Assembly: GCF_902499555.1 (NCBI RefSeq)
Contig: NZ_CABVMM010000018.1
Span: 1-49,742, forward strand
Direction: 5' to 3'
Length of the DNA stretch: 49,742 nt
Origin: Mesonia oceanica
GTDB taxonomy: Bacteria > Bacteroidota > Bacteroidia > Flavobacteriales > Flavobacteriaceae
Positions 35,625 through 44,913 of this stretch are shown piece after piece. The translations under genes were made by a program, and so were the position numbers. Under the pieces are notes generated by a model. It was not told the DNA's origin and did no database searches. It worked only from the letters and a program-made list of their open reading frames with translations. Positions within the stretch are counted from its first letter, which is position 1, and each line of letters begins with the position of its first letter.

Positions 35625-37481
35625 TTAATTGGTTTCAACTACATCTAATTCAACTTTCAAATTATCAATAATAAAACCTTGACGGTCAGCGGTGTTTTTA
35701 CCCATATAAAAACTTAGTAATTCTTCTATTCCCGTGTCTTTATCTAACATTACAGGGTCTAACCTTATATCGTCGCCAATAAAATGTTTAAACTCATCAG
35801 GGGAAATTTCACCCAATCCTTTAAATCGTGTGATTTCAACCTTTCCATTGAGTTTTTTGATGGCTTGTTGTTTTTCTGTTTCAGAATAACAATAAATGGT
35901 TTCCTTCTTGTTTCTCACCCTAAACAAGGGAGTCTGTAAAATATATAGATGCCCTTTTTTAATTAATTCCGGAAAAAACTGTAAAAAGAAAGTAATTAAT
36001 AATAAACGGATGTGCATTCCATCTACATCGGCATCGGTCGCAATAACAATATTGTTATATCGTAAATCGTCTAATGAATCTTCGATATTTAAAGCGGCTT
36101 GCAGTAAATTGAATTCTTCATTTTCGTAAACAATTTTTTTAGATAAGCCATAACTGTTCAAGGGTTTTCCTTTTAAACTGAAAACCGCTTGGGTATTTAC
36201 ATCGCGTGATTTGGTAATACTACCACTTGCAGAATCTCCCTCTGTAATAAAAAGGGTAGTTTCTAAGTTTCTTTGTTTTTTTACGTCTCCTAAATGAACG
36301 CGGCAATCCCTTAATTTTTTATTATGAAGACTCGCTTTCTTAGCGCGCTCTTTTGCCAGTTTTCGAATACCGGAAAGGTCTTTACGCTCGCGCTCTGCCT
36401 GAAGTATTTTTCTTTGTAGCTTTTCAGCGGTTTCTGTGTTTCTATGTAAATAGTTATCCAAGTTTCTTTTGACAAAGTCTAAGATGTAGGTCCTTACGGT
36501 AGGAAGTTCACCTCCCATGTCTGTAGAGCCTAACTTTGTTTTGGTCTGACTTTCAAAAACCGGTTCCATAACCTTAATGCTCACGGCAGAAACAATAGAT
36601 TTTCTAATATCGGAAGCATCGTAGTTTTTATTGTAAAATTCCCGAACGGTTTTTACCACAGCTTCCCTAAAAGCCGATTGATGGGTACCTCCCTGTGTGG
36701 TATGTTGACCATTTACAAAAGAATGGTATTCTTCGCTATATTGTGATTTGTTGTAGGTGATCGCTACTTCTATATCGTTTCCCCGTAAATGAATAATGGG
36801 AAACATCCGATCATCTTCATGAATACTATCGGAAAGTAAATCTTTTAATCCGTCTTCAGAATAAAATTTTTCGCCATTAAAAACTATGGTTAACCCGGGA
36901 TTAAGGTACACATAGTTTTTCAGCATTTTTTCTACATATTCATTTCTGTATTTGTAGTTTTTAAAAATGACTTCATCAGGAGTAAACGTAACTTTGGTTC
37001 CTTTTCTTCGGGAAGTTTCGTCTAAAAACTCTTCATTGGTGAGGTTCCCCTGCTCAAATTCAGCAGAAGCAGATTTTCCGTCCCTGGTAGATTCTACTCT
37101 AAAATAATTAGAAAGGGCATTAACAGCTTTGGTTCCCACCCCGTTTAATCCTACCGACTTTTTAAAGGCTTTGGTGTCATATTTACCTCCGGTATTCATC
37201 TTAGAGACAACATCGACTACTTTTCCTAAGGGAATTCCCCTTCCGTAATCGCGTACAATGACACGGTTATTTTGAATGGAAACCTCTATGGTTTTCCCAG
37301 ATCCCATTACAAATTCATCAATAGAGTTGTCGAGGACCTCTTTTAATAGAATATAAATACCATCATCTGCACTAGAACCATCGCCCAGTTTTCCAATATA
37401 CATACCTGGACGCATTCTAATATGCTCTTTCCAATCGAGCGAACGTATATTTTCTTCTGTGTACTTTGTTTCTTCAGTCAT
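35625..37481 (-). CDS. parE: DNA topoisomerase IV subunit B (ParE)
   Basis: 618 residues, typical of ParE. GHKL ATPase motifs: LLKEVLDNSIDEF (Asn/Glu box), VRDYGRGIP, and KSVGLNGVGTKAVNALS. The transducer domain contains GTHQSAFREA. The TOPRIM metal site is EGDSASG with the later DADVDGMHIRLL. It supplies ATP-driven strand passage for the ParC-ParE tetramer. It lies upstream of parC on the same strand but is separated by 328 bases, so it may be transcribed on its own. Confidence 0.94.
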   Translation of the reverse strand: MTEETKYTEENIRSLDWKEHIRMRPGMYIGKLGDGSSADDGIYILLKEVLDNSIDEFVMGSGKTIEVSIQNNRVIVRDYGRGIPLGKVVDVVSKMNTGGKYDTKAFKKSVGLNGVGTKAVNALSNYFRVESTRDGKSASAEFEQGNLTNEEFLDETSRRKGTKVTFTPDEVIFKNYKYRNEYVEKMLKNYVYLNPGLTIVFNGEKFYSEDGLKDLLSDSIHEDDRMFPIIHLRGNDIEVAITYNKSQYSEEYHSFVNGQHTTQGGTHQSAFREAVVKTVREFYNKNYDASDIRKSIVSAVSIKVMEPVFESQTKTKLGSTDMGGELPTVRTYILDFVKRNLDNYLHRNTETAEKLQRKILQAERERKDLSGIRKLAKERAKKASLHNKKLRDCRVHLGDVKKQRNLETTLFITEGDSASGSITKSRDVNTQAVFSLKGKPLNSYGLSKKIVYENEEFNLLQAALNIEDSLDDLRYNNIVIATDADVDGMHIRLLLITFFLQFFPELIKKGHLYILQTPLFRVRNKKETIYCYSETEKQQAIKKLNGKVEITRFKGLGEISPDEFKHFIGDDIRLDPVMLDKDTGIEELLSFYMGKNTADRQGFIIDNLKVELDVVETN

Positions 37482-37570
37482 AAATGTTAGGGAATGTAGG
37501 CTAATATAGTACGATTAAGGGAATTTAGAAACCCCTTTTTCCAAAAATAATTAACAAAGTTATTGACGGA

Positions 37571-39769
37571 TTAACCGAGGTGCTTACCAATTTTTTTGAT
37601 AAGCTTTTCTTTTTGAAATGGTTTGATAAGAATATCATCCATTCCTGCGGCATACACGTCATCTTTTATTTCACTTAACTCAGAAGCGGTGACGGCAATA
37701 ATAGGTGTTTTTATCCCTAACTCCCTAGATTTTCTTGCTAGTTCGTAACCATTCATAGAAGGGATATTAATATCGAGTAAAACGATATCATAATCTTTTT
37801 CTTGAATAACTTTAAAGCCTTCCTTTCCATCGGTAATGGTATCTACTTTAAAATTGTAGGGGGATAAGAATTTTTCAATAACCATTTTATTAATGGCATT
37901 ATCTTCTACCAACAGTATTTTTTTATCGTTGTATTTATCAATCATTTGATCTGATTGAATTACAACCCCATCCTTTTTGGATGGAAGCTTAGCTTGTAAA
38001 TCAAAATAAAAGGTAGAACCTTTTCCCACCTCACTTTCTAAATGAATGTTACTGCCTAATTGGAGCAATAAGCTTTTTACGATAGACAAACCTATTCCAG
38101 AACCTCCCTCCATTCCATTCTTGCTTACTACTACCTGAGAGAATTTTTGAAAAATAAGCTCTTTTTTATCATCTGGAATTCCTATTCCATCATCTTCTAC
38201 AATAAATCGGAGCATTAGGTTTTCTATGTGTTCTTCACTCACTACTTTTTTAATCATTACATTTACCTGACCTCCTTTGGCAAATTTAGTCGCATTTTCT
38301 ACCAGGTTAATCAAAATTTCAGAAACCATTTTCCCATCTAAAATCACTTTAGGGGGAACATTTTTATCGATGGCAAAATTGACCATTACCTCGTTCTGAT
38401 CTGCAGAAAATTTAACGGCACTTTTTATATTCTCCACCAACCTGTTTAAGTTGGTGGCTTCTGGTTTTACCTTTATTTTTTTATTATCTATCTTACTCAT
38501 TAGCAAAACATTACTAATAAGCCCTAATAAATAATCTCCGGAAAATTTTAATGATCTAAGCAATTCTTTATTGCTTTCTGAAATATTTTTTTCTGCTAAT
38601 AAAAGAGAAGTGATCCCTACTACTCCATGAAGTGGTGTTCTTAGTTCATGACTTATATTAGAGATAAAGCTCGCTTTTACTTCAACAGCAATTTCTGCTT
38701 CTTTTTTAGCTTTAATTAACTCTGCATTACTTTCGTTAAGGTTTTTATTGAGTTGTTTTTTATTTTGATAAGCCTTATAGATTATAAAAATAGAGATTAT
38801 TAAAATCCCTAATAAGACAATAAAAAGAATATTTAACTTATTTTTAGAGGCAGCTACCGATTTAGCCAACTCTTTTTCTTTTTGCGAAGTGGCTAAAGCC
38901 CTTTCATACTCATTAACTTCGTATTTTACTTGTTCGCTTTGTAGCTTCTCTAAAGTTTTTTTGTTTAATAATTTAGTGTAATATTCTACATGCTTTTCTA
39001 AACTGTCATAAGCTTTTTCTTGTTCTCCATTTGCTTTAAGCAATAGAGCTTTTTGCTTATAGGCCTCACTGGCTTCTTCGTATAATTTATTTTTGGTCGT
39101 TATTTCTATGGCTTTGTCGAGATAGTTTAAGCCTAAATTGGTATTACCAATTTTCCCTTCATACCAACCCAATACAAAATAAATATTTGCTATATTAATA
39201 ATTTTGTTATCCTCTGAAAGCTCAGGGGTTTCTTGCTTTAAGTAATCTCTTAAATAAGGAATATAGTCACGCGCTTTGGAGATTAGATTTCGCTCAAGAT
39301 AATTCCAACTTAAATTTATATAAAAATAGATGGTAGGACGTTGAAGCTTTTTAGATAATTCAAGTGCTTTTAAATAGTACTTCTCAGATTCTTCAAATTT
39401 TTTGTCGTTTTGAGAGTATAAGTTTCCTAATTCATTATAGATATCGATGATTAAAGTACTATCTTTTATATTTTCAGCAATTTTTAAGGCTTTAAGGTAT
39501 TTTTCCTTAGCCCCATCATAATCTTGTACCGTTTCATCATTAAAACCCAACAGATAATAGGCTTCTGCTATGTAAGCCGAATCATTTTGTTGATAGGCTT
39601 TTTCTAAAAGTTTTCTACCGGTTTGAACAGATTTAACAAAATCTGCTTGGGTATTGTAATCATATGCTTTATTTAAGTAAAACCGTAATGAATCTGAAGA
39701 AACTTTATTTTCCTGTGCAATCGAAGTCAATTGCATTAAAAATAATAGTATGAAAATATTTTTTTTCAA
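37571..39769 (-). CDS. Hybrid sensor histidine kinase with periplasmic TPR sensor and receiver domain
   Basis: 732 residues. A signal sequence (1-19) is followed by at least five TPR-like helical repeats (about 30-270), a coiled segment, and one membrane span (about 309-331). The HisKA domain has the phospho-acceptor His374 in SHELRTPLHG. The HATPase_c domain shows NLVENATKFAKGG, VEDDGIGIPDDKK and GGSGIGLSIVKSLL. The C-terminal receiver has ILLVEDNAINK, the phospho-acceptor Asp666 in LLDINIPSMNG, and a terminal Lys in LIKPF. Signals sensed by the TPR part are passed by internal phosphorelay. No output gene is adjacent, and the partner is unknown. Confidence 0.93.
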   Translation of the reverse strand: MKKNIFILLFLMQLTSIAQENKVSSDSLRFYLNKAYDYNTQADFVKSVQTGRKLLEKAYQQNDSAYIAEAYYLLGFNDETVQDYDGAKEKYLKALKIAENIKDSTLIIDIYNELGNLYSQNDKKFEESEKYYLKALELSKKLQRPTIYFYINLSWNYLERNLISKARDYIPYLRDYLKQETPELSEDNKIINIANIYFVLGWYEGKIGNTNLGLNYLDKAIEITTKNKLYEEASEAYKQKALLLKANGEQEKAYDSLEKHVEYYTKLLNKKTLEKLQSEQVKYEVNEYERALATSQKEKELAKSVAASKNKLNILFIVLLGILIISIFIIYKAYQNKKQLNKNLNESNAELIKAKKEAEIAVEVKASFISNISHELRTPLHGVVGITSLLLAEKNISESNKELLRSLKFSGDYLLGLISNVLLMSKIDNKKIKVKPEATNLNRLVENIKSAVKFSADQNEVMVNFAIDKNVPPKVILDGKMVSEILINLVENATKFAKGGQVNVMIKKVVSEEHIENLMLRFIVEDDGIGIPDDKKELIFQKFSQVVVSKNGMEGGSGIGLSIVKSLLLQLGSNIHLESEVGKGSTFYFDLQAKLPSKKDGVVIQSDQMIDKYNDKKILLVEDNAINKMVIEKFLSPYNFKVDTITDGKEGFKVIQEKDYDIVLLDINIPSMNGYELARKSRELGIKTPIIAVTASELSEIKDDVYAAGMDDILIKPFQKEKLIKKIGKHLG

Positions 39770-39819
39770 ATAGCTATACTCTATTGGCTTTTCTATAGAA
39801 ATACAATATACTATAAAAA

Positions 39820-40914
39820 TTAAACATTAAACCTAAAATGCATCACATCTCCATCTTTCACAATATACTCTTTCCCTTCTACTCCTAATTTCCCTGCTTC
39901 TTTTACCTTTGCTTCACTACCAAACTTAACATAATCTTCATAGGAGATCACTTCTGCTCTAATAAATCCTTTTTCAAAATCGGTATGAATAACCCCTGCG
40001 GCCTGGGGTGCTGTAGCTCCTACATTAACGGTCCAAGCCCTTACTTCTTTCACTCCGGCTGTAAAATAAGTTTGCTGATTCAATAGTTTATAGGCGGCAC
40101 GAATAAGTTTTGCTGAGCCGGGTTCATCTAAACCTACATCTTCTAGAAACATTTGTCGTTCTTCATAATCTTCCAATTCAGCAATATCTGCTTCTATGCC
40201 TACGGCCAACACCAATACTTCTGCATTTTCATCCTTTACGGCTTCCTTCACTTGTTCTACATATTTGTTACCAGTTACAGCCGAACCTTCATCTACATTA
40301 CATACATACATCACCGGTTTATCGGTAATAAATTGTAAGGGTTTAACAAATTCCTTTCTATCGTCTTCATCTATAGCTATAGCCCTTACAGAGATTCCGG
40401 ACTCCAAGCCTTCCTTTAGCTTTAATAAAGTAGCTTCTTCTTTCTGGGCTTCTTTGTTTCCGGTTTTGGCGGCTCTTTTTACTTTTTCTAATTTCTTTTC
40501 TACGGTCTCCAAATCTTTAAGTTGAAGCTCCATATCTATGGTGTCTTTATCACGAATGGGATCTACACTTCCATCTACGTGAACTACATTATCATTATCA
40601 AAGCATCGCAATACGTGCAAAATGGCATCGGTTTCCCTAATATTCCCTAAAAACTGATTTCCTAAACCTTCTCCTTTACTGGCTCCTTTTACCAAACCGG
40701 CAATATCTACGATATCTACTGTGGCGGGAAGTACTCGCTGCGGGTTCACCAACTCTTCCAATTTTTTTAACCTTGGATCTGGTACATTTACCACTCCAAT
40801 ATTAGGTTCTATGGTGCAAAACGGAAAGTTAGCACTTTGCGCCTTTGCATTGGATAAACAATTAAACAATGTTGATTTTCCTACATTAGGTAAGCCTACA
40901 ATACCTGCTTTCAT
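39820..40914 (-). CDS. ychF: Obg-like ATPase YchF
   Basis: 364 residues, the normal length. The P-loop is GLPNVGKST (about 7-15), the G3 region DIVDIAGLVKGASKGEGLGN, and the G4 position reads CNVDE instead of NKxD, the change that gives the family its ATP preference. A helical arm (about 125-200) is followed by the C-terminal TGS domain (TAGVKEVRAWTV to DVMHFRFNV). It is a ribosome-associated ATPase linked to stress and translation quality. A TATATTTG -7 element lies 26 bases before the ATG. Confidence 0.96.
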   Translation of the reverse strand: MKAGIVGLPNVGKSTLFNCLSNAKAQSANFPFCTIEPNIGVVNVPDPRLKKLEELVNPQRVLPATVDIVDIAGLVKGASKGEGLGNQFLGNIRETDAILHVLRCFDNDNVVHVDGSVDPIRDKDTIDMELQLKDLETVEKKLEKVKRAAKTGNKEAQKEEATLLKLKEGLESGISVRAIAIDEDDRKEFVKPLQFITDKPVMYVCNVDEGSAVTGNKYVEQVKEAVKDENAEVLVLAVGIEADIAELEDYEERQMFLEDVGLDEPGSAKLIRAAYKLLNQQTYFTAGVKEVRAWTVNVGATAPQAAGVIHTDFEKGFIRAEVISYEDYVKFGSEAKVKEAGKLGVEGKEYIVKDGDVMHFRFNV

Positions 40915-40939
40915 TCAATTATATTTTTTTAACCAGCGA

Positions 40940-40947
40940 CAAATATA
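40940..40947 (-). promoter_or_regulatory. Likely -7 element of ychF
   Basis: Reads TATATTTG on the minus strand, an exact TAnnTTTG match 26 bases before the start codon. The -33 element is not clear. Confidence 0.45.
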
Positions 40948-41050
40948 CAATTTGATTTACTTTTTTAGACCTTTAATTACAAGAAGCCTTACAAATAAAG
41001 TTTAGCTAAATATTAGCCTTCCCTTACCAGATTTTAACATTCTCTTGCCC

Positions 41051-41058
41051 TAATTTTG
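41051..41058 (+). promoter_or_regulatory. Likely -7 element of the exported small protein gene
   Basis: TAATTTTG is an exact TAnnTTTG match 27 bases before the ATG at 41085. No -33 TTTG at the right distance. Confidence 0.4.
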
Positions 41059-41084
41059 AAATCAAACTTTATAAACAATTGATT

Positions 41085-41567
41085 ATGAAAAAATTAATTT
41101 TAAGTATAGCCTTAATCAGCTTCGCTTTTGGTTTTGCCCAAAACGAAGATAAAATGACAAAAACGGTCACTACTAAAACAAAAGTCAAATCTTCGAAGGG
41201 AGAAGAGGTAGCTATTAAAGAAAAAAAATATACTGCCGAACAAAAGTTAGAGGTAGAAAACAATAATCAAACTAATCAAGCCGTAAGAAGAGATCCAGTA
41301 AAGATCATTGAATCAACTACGTTTATTAGTGACGGTAAGAACTACATCATTAAACCTGATGCTAATGGTTATATGATGCATCAGCAAAAAGATGGGGAAA
41401 CCAAAATTTATGGGAAAATTAGAAAAATGCCCGATCGTGAATCATATATCTTAGTAAAAGAGAACGAAAATGCCTTTGGTTATTTTGATAATGATGGAAA
41501 CTTTATTGTAGAAACTTATGATCCTACAAATGATAAAGTCATTTTAAAGAAATATAACTTGAAATAA
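41085..41567 (+). CDS. Small exported protein of unknown function
   Basis: 160 residues from the ATG at 41085. An in-frame TTG two codons earlier is not needed. A signal peptide ends at FGFAQ (about residue 19). The mature part begins with a lysine-rich, Thr-rich stretch (KMTKTVTTKTKVKSSKGEEV) and ends with a small beta domain (MPDRESYILVKENENAFGYF, DNDGNFIVETYD). I do not recognise a family. It stands alone between ychF and the cold-shock gene and is followed by a terminator. Confidence 0.75.
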   Translation: MKKLILSIALISFAFGFAQNEDKMTKTVTTKTKVKSSKGEEVAIKEKKYTAEQKLEVENNNQTNQAVRRDPVKIIESTTFISDGKNYIIKPDANGYMMHQQKDGETKIYGKIRKMPDRESYILVKENENAFGYFDNDGNFIVETYDPTNDKVILKKYNLK

Positions 41568-41591
41568 AAGATTATTTCTCTCTTGATAAAT

Positions 41592-41624
41592 AAAAAAAAC
41601 AGGGCGATAAACCCTGTTTTTTTT
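41592..41624 (+). terminator. Rho-independent terminator after the small exported protein gene
   Basis: AAACAGGG (41597-41604) pairs with CCCTGTTT (41612-41619), extended by A and T runs on either side. Confidence 0.85.
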
Positions 41625-41650
41625 ATTCTATTTTAGAAATGATAGCGCAT

Positions 41651-41682
41651 AAAAAAAGCCTATCTAAAATTAGATAGGCTTT
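41651..41682 (-). terminator. Rho-independent terminator of the cold-shock gene
   Basis: AAAGCCTATCTA (41655-41666) and TAGATAGGCTTT (41671-41682) form a 12-base stem. On the minus strand it is followed by a T run, and it lies 21 bases past the stop codon. Confidence 0.85.
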
Positions 41683-41703
41683 ACTCGTTTATAAAAGAAT
41701 ATA

Positions 41704-41895
41704 CTAGATAACTTCTACGTTAACTGCATTTAATCCTTTTTTCCCTTGTTCTAGGTCAAATTTTACTTCATCCCCTTCACGAATTTCATCTACCAATCCA
41801 CTAATGTGTACAAAATGGTCTTTTTCTTCACCTTCTTCGGTGATAAATCCAAATCCTTTACTTTCGTTAAAGAATTTTACTGTTCCTTTATTCAT
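41704..41895 (-). CDS. Cold-shock domain protein (CspA family)
   Basis: 63 residues, one cold-shock domain. RNP1 is KGFGFI (about 13-18) and RNP2 is HFVHIS (about 27-32). The domain starts MNKGTVKFFN and ends GLNAVNVEVI, slightly shorter than E. coli CspA. It binds single-stranded RNA or DNA as an RNA chaperone. A leader of up to about 150 bases separates it from the divergent gene and could hold a temperature-responsive 5' UTR, though I see no definite structure there. Confidence 0.95.
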   Translation of the reverse strand: MNKGTVKFFNESKGFGFITEEGEEKDHFVHISGLVDEIREGDEVKFDLEQGKKGLNAVNVEVI

Positions 41896-42045
41896 TATAA
41901 AATATTAATTATTAAGTGACAAAGGTGAAACTAATTTTTGGATTAACGGCATAAAATGTTTTTTTATTTTAATAAAGTTTTAAATCGATGCCTTTTAAAA
42001 ATTATGTTACTTTATAACTTCACCTAATACACCTACACTAAGCCT

Positions 42046-42384
42046 ATGAAACTATATACCCATTGTTCCGGATGCGGAGAAGAAATAAAGATTAAATCCT
42101 CTGCTACCGATCGTGGAAAATTACAAATGAAATATGGTGACGAAATGCAGGTAAACTGTCAACATTGTGAAAAATTAGAGAAAAAACCACTTCATAAAAT
42201 TCGTGCAGAAGTAAACAGTTTTCACTTATTTATTGCTTTTGGAGCTTCTACCCTTCTTTCTATAGTGATCTGGTTAGCCTTTGGATTGATAGGAACCGTA
42301 TTATTTATTATCCCTTTTGTTTTTTGGCTTCAGCAGATGAATGCCGCTAGAAGTTTTAATAGTTATAGCATTAGAAGGCACTAA
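42046..42384 (+). CDS. Small zinc-ribbon-like membrane protein
   Basis: 112 residues. The first 50 residues have two Cys-x2-Cys pairs (CSGC at about 7-10 and CQHC at about 38-41), arranged like a zinc ribbon. Residues 62-95 form two close hydrophobic spans (FIAFGASTLLSIVIWLAFG and IGTVLFIIPFVFWL), giving a hairpin in the membrane. The end is polar and basic. I do not recognise a named family. It diverges from the cold-shock gene. Confidence 0.75.
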   Translation: MKLYTHCSGCGEEIKIKSSATDRGKLQMKYGDEMQVNCQHCEKLEKKPLHKIRAEVNSFHLFIAFGASTLLSIVIWLAFGLIGTVLFIIPFVFWLQQMNAARSFNSYSIRRH

Positions 42385-42555
42385 AAAATTTATAGGCTTT
42401 ACTTAGAAAAAATAATCTTTTATATTTCTAGAGGGTTGTCAATAATGTATGCTCAGAAAATTTATAGCTTACTTGAAGTACATCTTCCTTTCCATTTAAT
42501 CAAAATAGAATTTTATAAAAAATACTTATTTTCGTCCCTATACAACGTAAAAGAT

Positions 42556-42912
42556 ATGAGCTTTTTTAGGGAAAAAGAGTTAGAAGCAGTACAACGCAAA
42601 ATAGCTGTCAATCTTCAAGAACGTCATTATTTTATTAGAAATAAATGGAAAGTTTTAGTGATAGGATTATTTGTTTCGCTCACTTCTCCTTTTTATCATA
42701 CCGGCTATAAAGGTTCCGGAACTTCAGCATTGGCACTTAGTGATCTCCCCTACTATCAATTAGTAATTTGTATTTTTATCGGCTATTGTAGCGTGGCTAT
42801 AATTGCCCATTTTATATTCGCTTGGCAAGACCAGCGCGCTTACAAACGTTTAAAAAACCGAGAACAAGAACTCTTACGTTGGAAAGAAGTCAGTAAAGAG
42901 TTAAACTACTAA
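42556..42912 (+). CDS. Small membrane protein of unknown function
   Basis: 118 residues from the ATG at 42556. An open frame extends upstream to another ATG at 42445, but that part reads like translated A/T-rich spacer and would leave little room for a promoter, so I chose the inner start. Two hydrophobic spans (about 32-48 and 62-88) are flanked by charged helices, with RKIAVNLQERHYFIRNKWK before the first and a basic tail (RAYKRLKNREQELLRWKEV) after the second. The stop is 21 bases before the next gene, so the two are probably co-transcribed. Confidence 0.65.
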   Translation: MSFFREKELEAVQRKIAVNLQERHYFIRNKWKVLVIGLFVSLTSPFYHTGYKGSGTSALALSDLPYYQLVICIFIGYCSVAIIAHFIFAWQDQRAYKRLKNREQELLRWKEVSKELNY

Positions 42913-42933
42913 TCTTACTATAACTAATTTTTT

Positions 42934-43512
42934 ATGAAAAAAACTTACTTTATTCTTTTAGTCTTATTCAGTTCAGTGAGCTTATTTGCTCAAAGCCCTT
43001 GGACTTATGGTATTAAAGCAGGGGCTAACCTAAGTGGTTTTCACACCAAAAATTCTACCAATACAGATCTTCATGGTTTTCAAGTAGGAGGATTGGTGAA
43101 TTATCAAGCAACCGATATTTTTGCGGTGCAGGCGGAGTTACACTATCTTCAAAAGGGCGGGGCATTTACGAAAACTGAAATAGGTTCAGGAAGTTTTAAA
43201 AGCTATTATACCGAAAGTAAACTCTCTTACCTAGAAGTGCCTTTGGTAGCTCAACTTATAGTCTTTAAAAAGTTACGCGTAGAAATAGGTCCGCAAATTA
43301 GTTTTTTGGTAAGTGATAAAACCAGTATTGATGGAGAAGAAATTGAATCTGATCCTAATAGTACAGATTTAGGCCTTGCTGGAGGGCTCAGTTATTACTT
43401 TAACCATGCAATATTTGTACAGACCCGCTATGTTTATGGGCTACAAGAAGTGTTTGAAGATTATTCCTATAAAAACTCAGTCGTCATGCTATCGGTAGGC
43501 TATCTATTTTAA
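42934..43512 (+). CDS. Outer-membrane beta-barrel protein, PorT-like porin family
   Basis: 192 residues. A signal peptide ends at LFAQ (about residue 20). The mature start WTYGIKAGANLSGFHTKNS is typical of the small eight-stranded barrels of this family in Bacteroidota. It continues with alternating strands (FAVQAELHYLQKGGAF, KLRVEIGPQISFLVSD) and ends in an aromatic residue (VGYLF), as expected for barrel insertion. Role unknown. Confidence 0.85.
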   Translation: MKKTYFILLVLFSSVSLFAQSPWTYGIKAGANLSGFHTKNSTNTDLHGFQVGGLVNYQATDIFAVQAELHYLQKGGAFTKTEIGSGSFKSYYTESKLSYLEVPLVAQLIVFKKLRVEIGPQISFLVSDKTSIDGEEIESDPNSTDLGLAGGLSYYFNHAIFVQTRYVYGLQEVFEDYSYKNSVVMLSVGYLF

Positions 43513-43560
43513 AACTTTATTTGAAATCCCTTAAAATAACGGAAGCTGGAGGTGGCCATC

Positions 43561-43592
43561 TTTATTCAAATTCAAGTAAAATAGTATATTTG
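43561..43592 (+). promoter_or_regulatory. Promoter of the DUF2157 gene pair
   Basis: TATATTTG at 43585-43592 is an exact TAnnTTTG match, 29 bases before the ATG. About 20 bases upstream is TTTATT, a partial match to the -33 TTTG. Confidence 0.5.
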
Positions 43593-43620
43593 AGTATGCC
43601 TAGCCCCTTCAAACTATCGC

Positions 43621-44913
43621 ATGAAAATTTATCACGAATTAGAAGAACTGATCGAACAAAATGTTATTAGTACTGAAACTGCTAATAAGATCAAGCACTA
43701 TTACCTTCAAAAAAACCAAAGTTCCCCCAACCAACTCTATATCATCTTCGGTGTTTTAGGAGCAATCTTGATAGGCTTGGGCATTATCTTAATTATTGCT
43801 CATAACTGGGACAATTTTTCTACTGGCCTTAAAAGCTTTTTTGCATTTATCCCCCTCGCTATAGGGCAAGTTCTTGCCTTATATGTGATGTTTAAGAAAT
43901 ATACCCATATCGCTTGGCGGGAAGGCGTAGCGTCTTTTTTATTTTTGGCCATTGGTGTTAGTATTTCCTTGGTGAGTCAGATTTATCATATTCAAGGTGA
44001 TTCCCAAAGTTTTATGCTTACGTGGATGCTCTTGGCCTTACCGCTCATTTACTTATTAAATTCCAGTATCGCTTTTTTACTCTACCTTGGTTGGATCACC
44101 TTTTATGCTTTCTTAGTAGGATATTTTAATTATCCTACCGCCCCACCCTATTTATACGGGCTTTTATTGATAGCTATACTTCCTTTTTATGGTTATCATG
44201 TAATTAAGAAAAGTAAAAACACCCATGCGTTAGCCTTCCAGAGCTGGGGGATCGCTTTATCGTTGCTGATGGTTTTAGGTGCTTTTTCCCATCAACATCA
44301 ACCGTTTATTTACATTACCTACCTAAGCATGTTTGCATTTTTCTTAGGGCTATCCAAGATCAATACATTTAAAAGTACATCCAGTCTTCAAGTAGCTTAT
44401 GCGTTTGTGGGATATGGTGGCACCTTGGTGATATTATTTATATTAAGTTTTAGGGATGGTATTTGGAAATCTTTTAGCTCAGAACTACTCGCACATAATT
44501 TTTTTACTTCCCCAGAATTTCTACTAGGCTTGGCTTTTAGCTTGGCAGCAGGTTATTTTATAGTGCAACAATATATCCAGACAAAAAAAGTTTTTAAAAT
44601 ATCCCCTTATCAGATCAGTTATATCATTTGTATAGGTATATTTTTCACAGGAATTCACCTCTCCTTAGGGGCCGTTATCATCAATATATATTTATTAATT
44701 TTAGGGCTATATACCATTCGACTAGGCAATAAAAAACCTCATTTTGGGATTCTTAACTTTGGGCTTAGCATTATTACTGTATTAATTATTTGCCGGTTTT
44801 TTGATACCAATTTAAGTTTTATCGTCCGTGGAGTTTTATTTCTACTTGTGGGAGCCGGTTTTTTTGCTGCAAATTATTTAACCCTTCAACGAAAAAAGCA
44901 AAATGCTGCATAA
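43621..44913 (+). CDS. DUF2157-family multi-span membrane protein
   Basis: 430 residues. The soluble N-terminal helical segment (1-40, LEELIEQNVISTETANKI) and the following hydrophobic region match DUF2157. About eleven or twelve membrane spans run from residue 42 to 425. The function of the family is unknown, but it is regularly found together with a GDYXXLXY-type protein, as here. It overlaps that gene by 11 bases, so translation is coupled. Confidence 0.88.
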   Translation: MKIYHELEELIEQNVISTETANKIKHYYLQKNQSSPNQLYIIFGVLGAILIGLGIILIIAHNWDNFSTGLKSFFAFIPLAIGQVLALYVMFKKYTHIAWREGVASFLFLAIGVSISLVSQIYHIQGDSQSFMLTWMLLALPLIYLLNSSIAFLLYLGWITFYAFLVGYFNYPTAPPYLYGLLLIAILPFYGYHVIKKSKNTHALAFQSWGIALSLLMVLGAFSHQHQPFIYITYLSMFAFFLGLSKINTFKSTSSLQVAYAFVGYGGTLVILFILSFRDGIWKSFSSELLAHNFFTSPEFLLGLAFSLAAGYFIVQQYIQTKKVFKISPYQISYIICIGIFFTGIHLSLGAVIINIYLLILGLYTIRLGNKKPHFGILNFGLSIITVLIICRFFDTNLSFIVRGVLFLLVGAGFFAANYLTLQRKKQNAA